A stretch of DNA of 64,000 nt from Bacteroidales bacterium (GTDB taxonomy: Bacteria > Bacteroidota > Bacteroidia > Bacteroidales > Muribaculaceae), in NCBI GenBank assembly GCA_004557825.1, contig SFFL01000007.1:29528-93527 (forward strand), in the 5' to 3' direction. Within the stretch, counting starts at the first letter, position 1. Every line of letters starts with the position of its first letter. This document shows, piece after piece, positions 7,594-16,377 of this stretch. The translations under genes were made by a program, and so were the position numbers. Under the pieces are notes generated by a model. That model did no database searches. It had not been told where the DNA came from and saw only the letters and a list, made by a program, of their open reading frames with translations.

Positions 7594-8754
7594 ATGGAGC
7601 AAACTAAAATAAATTTCGGTCTGAAAGAATGTCGATGGATGCGCAAAGTGGCTGCGGCAGGCGCCGCCGCGATGTGTATGATGCTATTGCCGATGTGCTC
7701 GGGCCACAACGACGCTGAAAAGTATGAATCAGCTGCTGCAGATGAGGATAAGGATTTGATTCATCTGAGCCAGGAGCAAGTGAAAACCTTGGGAGTGCAG
7801 GCCATTGCGGTGCAGCCCGGTGAATTTTCCCGGGTGCTGAAGGTTTCGGGCGAGATTGCCGCGCAGCCCGGATCGGAAGGAATCGTGTCGGCGCGTCAGA
7901 GCGGCATTGTGCATTTCCCGCACAATATAAAAGAAGGTATGATGGTGAGCGCCGGGCAGACCGTGGCGACGGTTTCGGCCGACGGTATGGCAGGTGGCAA
8001 CCCGAATGAGGCTGCCCGTGTGGCTTACGATGCCGCCCGCCGCGAATTGGAGCGGCTGAAACCTCTGCACGACGAGGGAATCGTGTCGACCCGTGATTAC
8101 AATGCCGCGCTCCAGCGTGTGGAGGAGGCAAAGGTAGCGATGGGACGCGGTCCAAGGGCCAACGCTTCGGCCACAGCTCCGGTGGCGGGCGTGATAACAT
8201 CTATACAGGCTGTTGACGGGCAATATGTCGATGCCGGACAGGCTATCGCCACTGTTGGGTCTAACCGTTCGCTGTCGCTCCGTGCCGATGTTCCGGCCAC
8301 CCGCTCGGCAGAATTAGGAGAAATCACCGGCGCACGATTCCGTCCGTCATATTCCGATGAATTAGTGGATTTATCCGCTCCGATTGCCGCATCGGGCGCC
8401 ACCGTGACGGCGCAGGCCGGCTATGTTCCCGTTTACTTTTCATTACCCGAATCGGTGCAAGGTATCGCCGGAACATTTTGCGATGTGTATTTGCTCGGAA
8501 CGCCGCGCGAAGGTGTGATTTCAGTGCCCGAGTCGGCAATCAGCGAGCAGCAGGGAAGATACTTTGTTTATCTTCTTCACTCGCCTGGTCATTTCCGGAA
8601 GCAGGCAGTGGAGCTTGGAGCCACCGACGGGGCGCGCCGCGAAATCCTGTCAGGTATAAAAAACGGGGATAAGGTAGTAACCGCCGGCACCACCTATGTG
8701 CGTCTCGCCGAATCGTCGGGCGCAGTGCCTGAAGGTCATTCACATAATCATTAA
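7594..8754 (+). CDS. RND efflux periplasmic adaptor (CusB/CzcB type)
   Basis: A 386-residue membrane-fusion protein linking an RND pump to a TolC channel. The leader holds a lipobox-like LLPMC near residue 35, so it is probably a lipoprotein; an in-frame ATG at 7639 gives a neater signal sequence than the ATG at 7594. A split lipoyl domain flanks a short alpha-hairpin (about residues 140-180), followed by beta-barrel and membrane-proximal domains. The C-terminus is His-rich (EGHSHNH), a feature often seen in metal-handling adaptors. It is first in a three-gene operon, 13 bases before the pump gene. Which metal is moved cannot be told. Confidence 0.9.
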   Translation: MEQTKINFGLKECRWMRKVAAAGAAAMCMMLLPMCSGHNDAEKYESAAADEDKDLIHLSQEQVKTLGVQAIAVQPGEFSRVLKVSGEIAAQPGSEGIVSARQSGIVHFPHNIKEGMMVSAGQTVATVSADGMAGGNPNEAARVAYDAARRELERLKPLHDEGIVSTRDYNAALQRVEEAKVAMGRGPRANASATAPVAGVITSIQAVDGQYVDAGQAIATVGSNRSLSLRADVPATRSAELGEITGARFRPSYSDELVDLSAPIAASGATVTAQAGYVPVYFSLPESVQGIAGTFCDVYLLGTPREGVISVPESAISEQQGRYFVYLLHSPGHFRKQAVELGATDGARREILSGIKNGDKVVTAGTTYVRLAESSGAVPEGHSHNH

Positions 8755-8767
8755 TGCGCGCTGAGAG

Positions 8768-11700
8768 ATGCTGAACAAGATAATACACTTTTCGCTGCTC
8801 AACAGGGTGGCTGTGCTGATAATCACCGGGTTGATTATCGTGGCCGGTTGCCTGGAGCTTACACGCGCTGAAATTGATATTTTCCCCGACCTCGACGCAC
8901 CCACTGTGGTGGTTATGACCGAAGCACCGGGCCTGGCTCCGGAGGAGGTGGAGCGCCTTGTCACATTCCCTGTGGAGACGGCTATGACCGGTGCATCGGG
9001 AGTGCGCCGCACACGTTCGGCCTCATCGACAGGTTTCTCTGTGGTCTGGGTGGAATTTGATTGGGATACTGATATTTACCGAGCCCGACAGACTGTTTCG
9101 GAGCGACTGGCTTCTGCGGAGTCGCAGCTTCCGCCGGGTGTCGGCACCCCCGTGATGGGTCCGCAGTCGTCGATTCTTGGCGAAATACTTATCATAGGTT
9201 TCACTCCCGACAGCACTTCGGTGCGCGAAGTGCGCAAATGGGTCGACCGCGACATCACACGGCGACTGCTGGGCGTGAAAGGTGTGGCTCAGGTGTCGGT
9301 TATCGGTGGCGAGGAGACTGAAATGCAGGTACTCCTTTCGCCCGAAAAGATGAAGTTTTATGGCGTGAAGCTCGCCGATGTTACAGAAGCGCTCGAAGGG
9401 AGCAATGCCGATGCCGCCGGCAGTGTGATCTATTCGCGCGGCAATGAATACATTGTGAAAGGCGACATCGCCACCAAATCGGTAGAGGATGTGGCGCTGC
9501 TGGCTGTTCCGGCGGCCAACGGCTCGATGGTGCGCCTTGCCGACATAGCCCGTGTGGAGTATGGCGGCAAAAAAACTCGGCTCGGCACAGCCTCCGTAAA
9601 AGGGGAGGAGTCGGTGCTCGTGACTGTGACGAAGCAACCGGGCGTCGGCACCATCCAACTCACCGAGGAACTGGAGCAAGCACTGGCCGACGCTGTAAAG
9701 AATCTGTCAGCCGATGTGAAGGTGTCGACCGACATTTTCCGGCAGGCTGATTTTATCGACAATTCCATAAGCAACCTGCAGTCGGCGCTGCTCGAAGGGG
9801 CGCTGATGGTGATTATAGTGCTCTTTTTCTTCCTGATGAATTTGCGCACCACGCTCGTGTCGGTGATAGCGCTGCCTGTGTCGGTGATTGTGACAATTCT
9901 GATTCTCCGCGCGTTAGGACTGGCGGTGAACACAATGACATTGGGCGGTATCGCCATAGCCATCGGTTCGCTTGTCGACGATGCCATAGTGGATGTGGAG
10001 AACACTTACCGGCGGTTGCGTGAAAATATGTCGCTTCCACGCGACAGTCGTCAGCCGGTGCTGAAAGTGGTCTTTAAGGCGTCGACCGAAGTGCGCAAGC
10101 CCATCTTTAATTCCTCGCTGATAATAATTGCCGGATTCCTGCCGCTGTTTTTCCTCAGCGGAATGGAGGGCAGGATGCTGACGCCTCTGGGCATAGCGTT
10201 CATTGTGGCTTTGGCCGCATCTACGGTTGTGGCGCTGACGCTTACTCCGGTGCTATGCTCCTATCTGCTTGGCACGGCCAAGGAGGACAAGGCGCTGTCG
10301 AAAGAACCGCGAATGACCCGTGCGATGAAGCGCGGCTACCGGCGTGCGCTCCAGTGGTGCCTGGCTCATCCGAAACCGTTGCTCTGGGGCACCGGCAGTA
10401 TGTTTGCCGTGGCTGTGGCGCTGTTCTTTACCCTTGGCCGCGGCTTCTTGCCCGGATTCAACGAAGGGTCGCTCACCATCAATGTGTCTACTCTCCCCGG
10501 CATTTCGCTGGCGGAAAGCGACTCGGTGGGCAGGCTGGCTGAGAGGATTATCCTGTCGACGCCGGAAATCAACACAGTTGCCCGCAAGACCGGCCGCGCC
10601 GAGCTTGATGAGCATTCGCTCGGTGTGAATGTTTCGGAAATTGAGGCTCCCTACACTCTCAACGGCAGCCATTCGCGCCGCGAGATGGTGGCGGAACTCC
10701 GGCATAAACTGTCGCTGATTCCTGGCGCTAATATCGAAATCGGTCAGCCCATCTCGCACCGTCTCGACGCGATGCTCTCGGGCACTGAGGCGCAGATTGC
10801 CATAAAGCTTTTCGGCACCGACCTGAACCTGCTGCACTCCACAGGCCGTGAAATTGGTGCGGTGATAAAGAGTGTGCCGGGGGTGGTGGATGTCAATATC
10901 GAGCAACAGACCGAGCGGCCTCAGATAGCCATAACTCCTCGCCGGGAGATGCTGGTGCGTTATGGCATACCGATGAACCGTTTTGCCGAGCTGATAGATG
11001 TGGCACTTGCCGGGAAGGCAGTGTCGCAGGTGTTCGACGAAGGTTTCCCGCAAAACCTTACGGTGAAATATGATCTCCCCGAAGATTTGTCGCCGGAGAG
11101 TCTGGCCGACCTCCCGGTGGATGCCGCAGAGGGTAAAGTGGCGCTGGGGCAGATAGCGGAAATCAGGTCGGTCACCGGACCGAATACGGTTAACCGTGAG
11201 AACGCCAACCGGCGTCTGGTAATCTCTGCCAATGTCGACGGCCGCGACCTTCGTAGCACCGTCAATGAGATTTCGCAGCGTGTGGCGCAGGAGGTGAAAT
11301 TGCCCCAGGGGTATTCGCTGCAATACAGCGGGCAGTTTGAGAGCGAGGCGGCTGCTTCGCGCACCCTGGCGCTGACGTCGCTCCTGGCCCTGCTGGTGAT
11401 TTCGCTGCTGCTCTACGGCGAATTCCGCAGCGTGAAGGAGTCGCTTGTGATTCTGATAAATATGCCGCTGGCAATGATTGGCGGCGTGTTGATTCTGGTG
11501 CTGACTCACAGCGAGCTGAACATCCCGGCCATTATCGGTTTCATTTCGCTGCTGGGCATCGCCACCCGCAACGGTATGCTGCTGATGTCACGTTACAATC
11601 ATCTGCAGGCCGAAAATGTGGCGCTTCGCGAGCGGATAATGCAAGGGTCGGCCGACCGTCTGCTCCCGATTATAATGACGGCATTGACTTCGGCGCTCGC

Positions 11701-11869
11701 CCTGATTCCGCTTGCTCTCCGAGGCACAGAGCCGGGAAATGAGATCCAAAGCCCTATGGCTGTGGTGATTCTCGGCGGACTTGTATCTTCCACGGTGCTT
11801 AACATTTTTGTGGTGCCGATTCTCTATGATTATATCTCGCGTGGCGAGAAAAAACATAATGATAAATGA
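8768..11869 (+). CDS. Heavy-metal efflux RND transporter (CusA/CzcA family)
   Basis: A 1033-residue inner-membrane proton-driven pump with the usual two-fold repeat: one N-terminal transmembrane helix, a large periplasmic loop, helices 2-6, and the same again. The opening NRVAVLIITGLIIVAG and PDLDAPTVVVMTEAPGLAPE are typical of the HME branch. The fourth helix carries SLVDDAIVDVEN at about residue 400-412, with the Asp residues used for proton relay. The gene lies between its adaptor and its TolC-type channel; its stop overlaps the next start (ATGA), so the products are probably translationally coupled. Cations such as Cu, Ag, Zn, Co or Cd are the likely substrates by family. Confidence 0.93.
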   Translation: MLNKIIHFSLLNRVAVLIITGLIIVAGCLELTRAEIDIFPDLDAPTVVVMTEAPGLAPEEVERLVTFPVETAMTGASGVRRTRSASSTGFSVVWVEFDWDTDIYRARQTVSERLASAESQLPPGVGTPVMGPQSSILGEILIIGFTPDSTSVREVRKWVDRDITRRLLGVKGVAQVSVIGGEETEMQVLLSPEKMKFYGVKLADVTEALEGSNADAAGSVIYSRGNEYIVKGDIATKSVEDVALLAVPAANGSMVRLADIARVEYGGKKTRLGTASVKGEESVLVTVTKQPGVGTIQLTEELEQALADAVKNLSADVKVSTDIFRQADFIDNSISNLQSALLEGALMVIIVLFFFLMNLRTTLVSVIALPVSVIVTILILRALGLAVNTMTLGGIAIAIGSLVDDAIVDVENTYRRLRENMSLPRDSRQPVLKVVFKASTEVRKPIFNSSLIIIAGFLPLFFLSGMEGRMLTPLGIAFIVALAASTVVALTLTPVLCSYLLGTAKEDKALSKEPRMTRAMKRGYRRALQWCLAHPKPLLWGTGSMFAVAVALFFTLGRGFLPGFNEGSLTINVSTLPGISLAESDSVGRLAERIILSTPEINTVARKTGRAELDEHSLGVNVSEIEAPYTLNGSHSRREMVAELRHKLSLIPGANIEIGQPISHRLDAMLSGTEAQIAIKLFGTDLNLLHSTGREIGAVIKSVPGVVDVNIEQQTERPQIAITPRREMLVRYGIPMNRFAELIDVALAGKAVSQVFDEGFPQNLTVKYDLPEDLSPESLADLPVDAAEGKVALGQIAEIRSVTGPNTVNRENANRRLVISANVDGRDLRSTVNEISQRVAQEVKLPQGYSLQYSGQFESEAAASRTLALTSLLALLVISLLLYGEFRSVKESLVILINMPLAMIGGVLILVLTHSELNIPAIIGFISLLGIATRNGMLLMSRYNHLQAENVALRERIMQGSADRLLPIIMTALTSALALIPLALRGTEPGNEIQSPMAVVILGGLVSSTVLNIFVVPILYDYISRGEKKHNDK

Positions 11870-13215
11870 GTAATATCTTCAGATCCTTTACTATTCTAAG
11901 AACGAAACAACGACTCTCCGGTAAATCAATTATGCAGTTGTCTGCATTGGCTCTGGCGCTGATGCTCCCGGCATTGCCGATGCAGGCCGACAATCTTTTC
12001 GATACGCTTGCTTCGCGGCTTTCCGGGGCAAGCACATCGCTTGATGCGGCTTCGGAATCGGTAAAGGGGCAGCAGGCTGCCGTGAGAGCCGAAGTTGCAC
12101 CGGAGGATCCGGAGATTGAGATGGAGTATCTGTGGCCCCACGACAGGGGAGAAAAAAACCGTTGGTCGCTTGGCGTTTCGCAGAAACTCCCCGATTTCAG
12201 GCGCCGGGCAGCTGCCGGAAGGGTAGTGGCTGCGCTCGATTCTGCCGGAAGCGCACAGCGTCAGGCTCTGTCAGCTGATAACCTGTGGGAGGCAAGGAAG
12301 AAACTCATTGAATATATAGGAGTATATAAGGAGCATATCATTCTGCACGAAATCCACCAGAATTTCGACTCACTGAGCACTGCATACGAACGTGCGTGGA
12401 AGCGCGGCGAGTCAACACTTCTCGACCTGAACAAGATTCGTATCGAACACGCACAGGCTTATTCGGCTGATTTTGAGGTAGACGGACGTATGGAAGCGTT
12501 GGAGCAGGAAATTATAGCGCTTTCGCGTGGCGCCATCAGTGCCGACGAACTCCGGCAACTTACGGAGTATCCCTATTTCCACATTACGCCTACGGCATCA
12601 TCTTTCCCCAAGGGGCATCTTGTCGACCCCTCAGAGGAATGTGCGCATCCGGAAGATGAAGCGGAGTCGGCGCTGAACGTCGATCAGGAGACGCTCGACA
12701 AGGCCATCAAGCAGTCGCCGCAATACCTGTCGATGCTGGCAGCTCGCCGGGCAGCACAGGCACAGGTTGAACTGGCAGGTAAATCGCGTTTTCCATCCCT
12801 GAGCCTGGGCTATGTACACGCCTTTGAGGATGGTCACCATTTCAATGGAATCTCAGCCGGACTTACTCTGCCCGTTTGGTCGCGGTCGGCTGAGAAGTCG
12901 TCGGCTGTGGCAGATTTGCTTGCATTGGAAGCCGAAAACTCTACAGCGTTTGCCGAGCTGACAGCATCCGTGAAATCTGATTTACTGAAAGCCTCCGCGC
13001 TGAAGCAACGGCTTGATATGTTCGGCCCGGCGATAGTCTGCGCCGACAATCTGCGCCTGCTTCGGATGGCATTGAAAGGGGGCGAGATAACCCTTCTGAA
13101 CTATCTCCAGGAAATATCATATTTCTCGCAAGCCACCCTTGAATACAATTCCGTTAATCTGGAATATGCCCTGACAATGGCCTCCCTCCTCCGCTATTTC
13201 CCCTCCCTGAAATAG
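11866..13215 (+). CDS. TolC-family outer membrane efflux protein (CusC/CzcC type)
   Basis: A 449-residue outer-membrane channel subunit with two long helical-hairpin repeats (about residues 60-240 and 260-445), as expected for the TolC/OEP fold. The start overlaps the pump stop by four bases, leaving a 22-residue extension before a clear signal sequence (MQLSALALALMLPALPMQA). The ATG at 11932 is therefore an alternative start, and coupling favours 11866 as the re-initiation point. The region around residues 235-270 (HPEDEAESALN) is acidic and carries His. No terminator was found in the 83 bases before the convergent phosphoethanolamine transferase gene. Confidence 0.85.
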   Translation: MSNIFRSFTILRTKQRLSGKSIMQLSALALALMLPALPMQADNLFDTLASRLSGASTSLDAASESVKGQQAAVRAEVAPEDPEIEMEYLWPHDRGEKNRWSLGVSQKLPDFRRRAAAGRVVAALDSAGSAQRQALSADNLWEARKKLIEYIGVYKEHIILHEIHQNFDSLSTAYERAWKRGESTLLDLNKIRIEHAQAYSADFEVDGRMEALEQEIIALSRGAISADELRQLTEYPYFHITPTASSFPKGHLVDPSEECAHPEDEAESALNVDQETLDKAIKQSPQYLSMLAARRAAQAQVELAGKSRFPSLSLGYVHAFEDGHHFNGISAGLTLPVWSRSAEKSSAVADLLALEAENSTAFAELTASVKSDLLKASALKQRLDMFGPAIVCADNLRLLRMALKGGEITLLNYLQEISYFSQATLEYNSVNLEYALTMASLLRYFPSLK

Positions 13216-13298
13216 CAAGTTAGTTATGGTCGGCAAGTTGTTAATACTTAGAAAGTTGATAAAATTGTAGAACCGAATAAATTATCTCTCGACTCCGT

Positions 13299-15044
13299 TT
13301 AGCGGAGGAGGGGGAGGAGGTGGATCATATCGGCGGAGGTGAGGCCGCAGTCGTCGAGGGGGAGAGTTTTGTTCAGGTCGTTGAGGTAGACGGGGGGCGC
13401 GGGATTGTAGCGCGGCGACACAAGTGACAGGGAGTCGGTGACGTAGGGGGAGCGTACGCCGGCAAGTTGCATTATTGTGGGGAAGAGCGATTTCTGCGGC
13501 GCTACTCTTTTTGTGCCGTTGGCTTTGAGCGCTTCTGCCATAGCGGGGTCTTCGCGGCTCAGCTCGGGAGAAAGCCAGGCAAGTGTAGCCTGGTGAATCT
13601 GGTAGCAAGTGGGCACGGGCGACGCGTGGAGAAAACGGCTGCGGCTGTCGTCGAAGATATCTTCGCCGTGGTCGGATGCGTAGAGCAGAGCGGAACGCAC
13701 ACCGGTTTTGCGGAGCGTGTCGATTAGCTCGGCCAGCACATAATCGGTGTAAAGGATGGTATTGTCGTAGGCATTAATCAGAATCTTGCGGTTGCTCTTG
13801 GCGGCGTCGATTGTCTGGTCGGGAGTGAACCGGGCAAACTTTCGCGGATAGCGGTCGAGATAGCGGAAGTGTGAGCCATAGGTGTGGAGCACAATCAGTT
13901 GCTTTCGGTGCGCGGAGTCGGCCAGCAGAGATTGCACTTTGGGGAGCAGGTCGTGGTCGTAGGCGTGCTCAACCCCTTTTGGAGTGGGAATGTATATGGT
14001 GGTGTCGGCCTCGTTGCCGAAGTGCTCCGTGTAGGAGCGGTTGCGCTCCTGATTGGAGATGAAAGCTGTATGGAATCCGGCTTCGCGGAAAGCTGTGATT
14101 ACGCTCTTGTAGTGGGCTATCGAATCGAAATTCTCGGCCGAAGCATGGCTAATGAGCATCGGCACACTCTTGTGGGTGGTGTTGGATTCCGAGATAGATT
14201 TGTGGAAGAAAACCACGCCATTCTCAGCTGATAGGCGAGGGTTGGTGGGGCGGTTGTAGCCTCCGAGCTGCCAGTTGTCACCACGGGCTGTCTCGCCGAT
14301 AACGAGCAGATACACTTCGGGGAGCGAATCGGGATGCGTAGGGGTGGCGTGATAAGTGAAATCAGCGGCAAGTTCGGCGTGATGCGAAGTTTCGCGGTAA
14401 CGGCTGCAGGCTTCTACGAGATTGGAGGTGGCATTGACGGGAAAAGTTTCGTGCTCAAAGCTGTAGCGGGGCACAAAAGCATAGGAAATGGCGGTGAGCA
14501 CGGCTCCGGTGGCGATGCAGATAAGTCCGCACATACGCATCTTCCGGCGGAATCCGCTGCCGGTGTAGCGGTGCTTTATTAAGCTCCATACCGCCCATAC
14601 CAGCGGCGGGATGTAGAGCACTACCACAATCGACATAGCCACCAGAAGATTGGCCAGAAGCGAGGCCGCTTCAGATACGTTGGTGGTGACTACATTGAGA
14701 AACATATCCACCGCTATGACTGAGCCGCCGTAGAGATAGAGAAGCACTATCTGGAAAGCCGCGAAAATCATAAACGGCAGCATCAGCAGAGTGGTGGCAC
14801 CGGTTTTGCGCCACAGACCCATCAGAAGCATATACACGCCGAAGGGGAGAAACAGATTGACCAGCGAAGAGGAAAGCGACATCCCTTCGGTGTAGCAAAG
14901 GCCGATGTTCGCCGCCATAAGCGTGACACAGACCCAGATGGCAAGATTGCGCGGGTCGCGGAAGAAACGGTGCAAACTCTTTATGACCGGTATATATAAT
15001 TTTTTATTCCTCACTGTAGTGCTAAGTTTTTTAGAAAGCTTCAT
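13299..15044 (-). CDS. Lipid A phosphoethanolamine transferase (EptA-like)
   Basis: A 581-residue inner-membrane enzyme of the alkaline-phosphatase superfamily that transfers phosphoethanolamine, usually to lipid A. Residues about 30-190 hold five transmembrane segments. The periplasmic sulfatase-like domain starts near 240, with VIGETARGDNW placing the nucleophile Thr at 252. The metal-binding SDHGED lies further on, and His-rich segments lie between. This modification typically lowers binding of polymyxin-type peptides. The start overlaps the end of the upstream barrel gene by 14 bases, so both are in one operon. Targets other than lipid A are possible within the family. Confidence 0.88.
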   Translation of the reverse strand: MKLSKKLSTTVRNKKLYIPVIKSLHRFFRDPRNLAIWVCVTLMAANIGLCYTEGMSLSSSLVNLFLPFGVYMLLMGLWRKTGATTLLMLPFMIFAAFQIVLLYLYGGSVIAVDMFLNVVTTNVSEAASLLANLLVAMSIVVVLYIPPLVWAVWSLIKHRYTGSGFRRKMRMCGLICIATGAVLTAISYAFVPRYSFEHETFPVNATSNLVEACSRYRETSHHAELAADFTYHATPTHPDSLPEVYLLVIGETARGDNWQLGGYNRPTNPRLSAENGVVFFHKSISESNTTHKSVPMLISHASAENFDSIAHYKSVITAFREAGFHTAFISNQERNRSYTEHFGNEADTTIYIPTPKGVEHAYDHDLLPKVQSLLADSAHRKQLIVLHTYGSHFRYLDRYPRKFARFTPDQTIDAAKSNRKILINAYDNTILYTDYVLAELIDTLRKTGVRSALLYASDHGEDIFDDSRSRFLHASPVPTCYQIHQATLAWLSPELSREDPAMAEALKANGTKRVAPQKSLFPTIMQLAGVRSPYVTDSLSLVSPRYNPAPPVYLNDLNKTLPLDDCGLTSADMIHLLPLLR

Positions 15045-16200
15045 TGATACCTACGCTGAAGCTCTTTGAGTGCTTGCCCACACCGAAGTCGGCGCGCACA
15101 TTTACTCGGTTTTTGAATTCCCACCGCAGACCTATACCTGCTGTGGGGAGAAGTGTATGACGGTTGATCTGACTGAAATGCTCGAACACGGAGCCGATAC
15201 CTCCCCATACCACGAAGCCGAATCGCCTGTAGAGATGCTGGCGCACCTCCACCACGGCGTCAAGCTCGTTTTTGTCGCGGTAGCGCCCTTCGTAATAGCC
15301 GCGCACGGCATTGCCGGCATCGAGCGTGGGGAGCATTGCCCAGGATGGGTTGCCGTAGGCGGCCGCTCCGTGTACACGGAAGGCCATAATACCGGAAGCC
15401 CAGAACCGATGGTAATACATTGCCGAGACTTCTGTGCGCGAAAAGGTGTAATCGTTGCCCATAAAACGGGGGAAGAAGGTCTGATTCAAGCCGATGTAAT
15501 ATCCTGTGGAGGCGTTGCCGGGGAGGTCGCGGGTGTCGACGGAGAGCACGAAGCCCATACCGTAATTAAACAGGCGCGTATCCTGCCCGTCCCAAAGGTC
15601 GGGGCGCTCCTGCTTCGTGGCCTTGTTGTAGCTGAACTGAGCGGCCGGACCGATGAAGATGTGGTGCGGAAGCCGGAAAAGCAGTTGCAGTGAAACCTCG
15701 CTCTGAAGCAGAGTGTAGTCGCTTTCGTTGGCTTTGTTGGCGCCCTGGGCATAACCGATGCCCCAGAATTTCAACGGGAAGTGGCAGAAATTGGCGTCGT
15801 AAACCAATCGCATTTTGTCCTGTGGGAAGAAGTGATTGCCTCGGATGCCAAAGTTGTAGAAGCCGGTGATTGACCCTTGGCCATAGATTGAGACATCGCT
15901 GCGTGGCGTGAGGGAATCATGGCGCGATTTATACATACCTGAGATAAGGGCGGCAATTTTCAGCGAGGTCGACTCTGAATAGCTCGGACCGCCGATAACG
16001 GATATGTCGAATTTCTTGTCGCTTTTATCTTCGTTGGAGTGGGCGAAATAGTCGATTACTTTCTGGATGATATTGCGCTTACGGGGCGCAGCTACACTGT
16101 CGGCCGGAGATTCGGGGGCAGAGATGCCTTCCCGGATTTCCTGTGCGGAACAAATAATAGCTGAAATCAGACAGAAAAGAAGTATCGTAAGTCGTTTCAT
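15031..16200 (-). CDS. Omp85/BamA-type outer membrane beta-barrel protein
   Basis: A 389-residue exported barrel with a signal peptide at residues 1-19, a short linker without recognisable POTRA repeats, and a C-terminal surface-antigen (BamA C-terminal-like) barrel of about 300 residues. Near residue 300 it has VRGYYEGRYRDKNE, which matches the conserved RGY/F barrel-lumen motif of the Omp85 family. Small POTRA-less members are widespread in Bacteroidetes and their role is unclear. It is co-transcribed with the phosphoethanolamine transferase from the promoter at 16232-16262, which suggests a link to envelope remodelling. Function otherwise unknown. Confidence 0.8.
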   Translation of the reverse strand: MKRLTILLFCLISAIICSAQEIREGISAPESPADSVAAPRKRNIIQKVIDYFAHSNEDKSDKKFDISVIGGPSYSESTSLKIAALISGMYKSRHDSLTPRSDVSIYGQGSITGFYNFGIRGNHFFPQDKMRLVYDANFCHFPLKFWGIGYAQGANKANESDYTLLQSEVSLQLLFRLPHHIFIGPAAQFSYNKATKQERPDLWDGQDTRLFNYGMGFVLSVDTRDLPGNASTGYYIGLNQTFFPRFMGNDYTFSRTEVSAMYYHRFWASGIMAFRVHGAAAYGNPSWAMLPTLDAGNAVRGYYEGRYRDKNELDAVVEVRQHLYRRFGFVVWGGIGSVFEHFSQINRHTLLPTAGIGLRWEFKNRVNVRADFGVGKHSKSFSVGINEAF

Positions 16201-16231
16201 AAACGATGGTGTGTTGTCGCCAAATCCGATG

Positions 16232-16262
16232 CAAAGGTACGAATTTACGCCATAATATCAAA
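16232..16262 (-). promoter_or_regulatory. Promoter of the barrel/phosphoethanolamine transferase operon
   Basis: On the minus strand, TTTG (16262-16259), a 19-base spacer and TACCTTTG (16239-16232) fit the Bacteroidetes consensus. The -33 box falls in the T-tract of the htpG terminator. The leader is about 30 bases. Confidence 0.65.
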
Positions 16263-16296
16263 AAACTCCTTCCGAGCCTATATGGCAGGGAAGGAG
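16260..16296 (-). terminator. Terminator of htpG
   Basis: Stem GGAAGGAG / CTCCTTCC (16289-16296 with 16266-16273), 15-base loop, followed on the minus strand by a run of six T at 16265-16260. Confidence 0.75.
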
Positions 16297-16377
16297 AATT
16301 TGTTGGTCAAAATTGGAAAAGCCCTGGGGGGAGGATGGGTGCTAATGCACGAATAGCGCCAAGGCTGTCGTCGGCTC

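Noticed and set aside
10253..11509. Open frame of 418 codons on the minus strand
   Set aside because: Lies within the RND pump gene, with His/Gln/Arg-rich composition typical of an antisense shadow.
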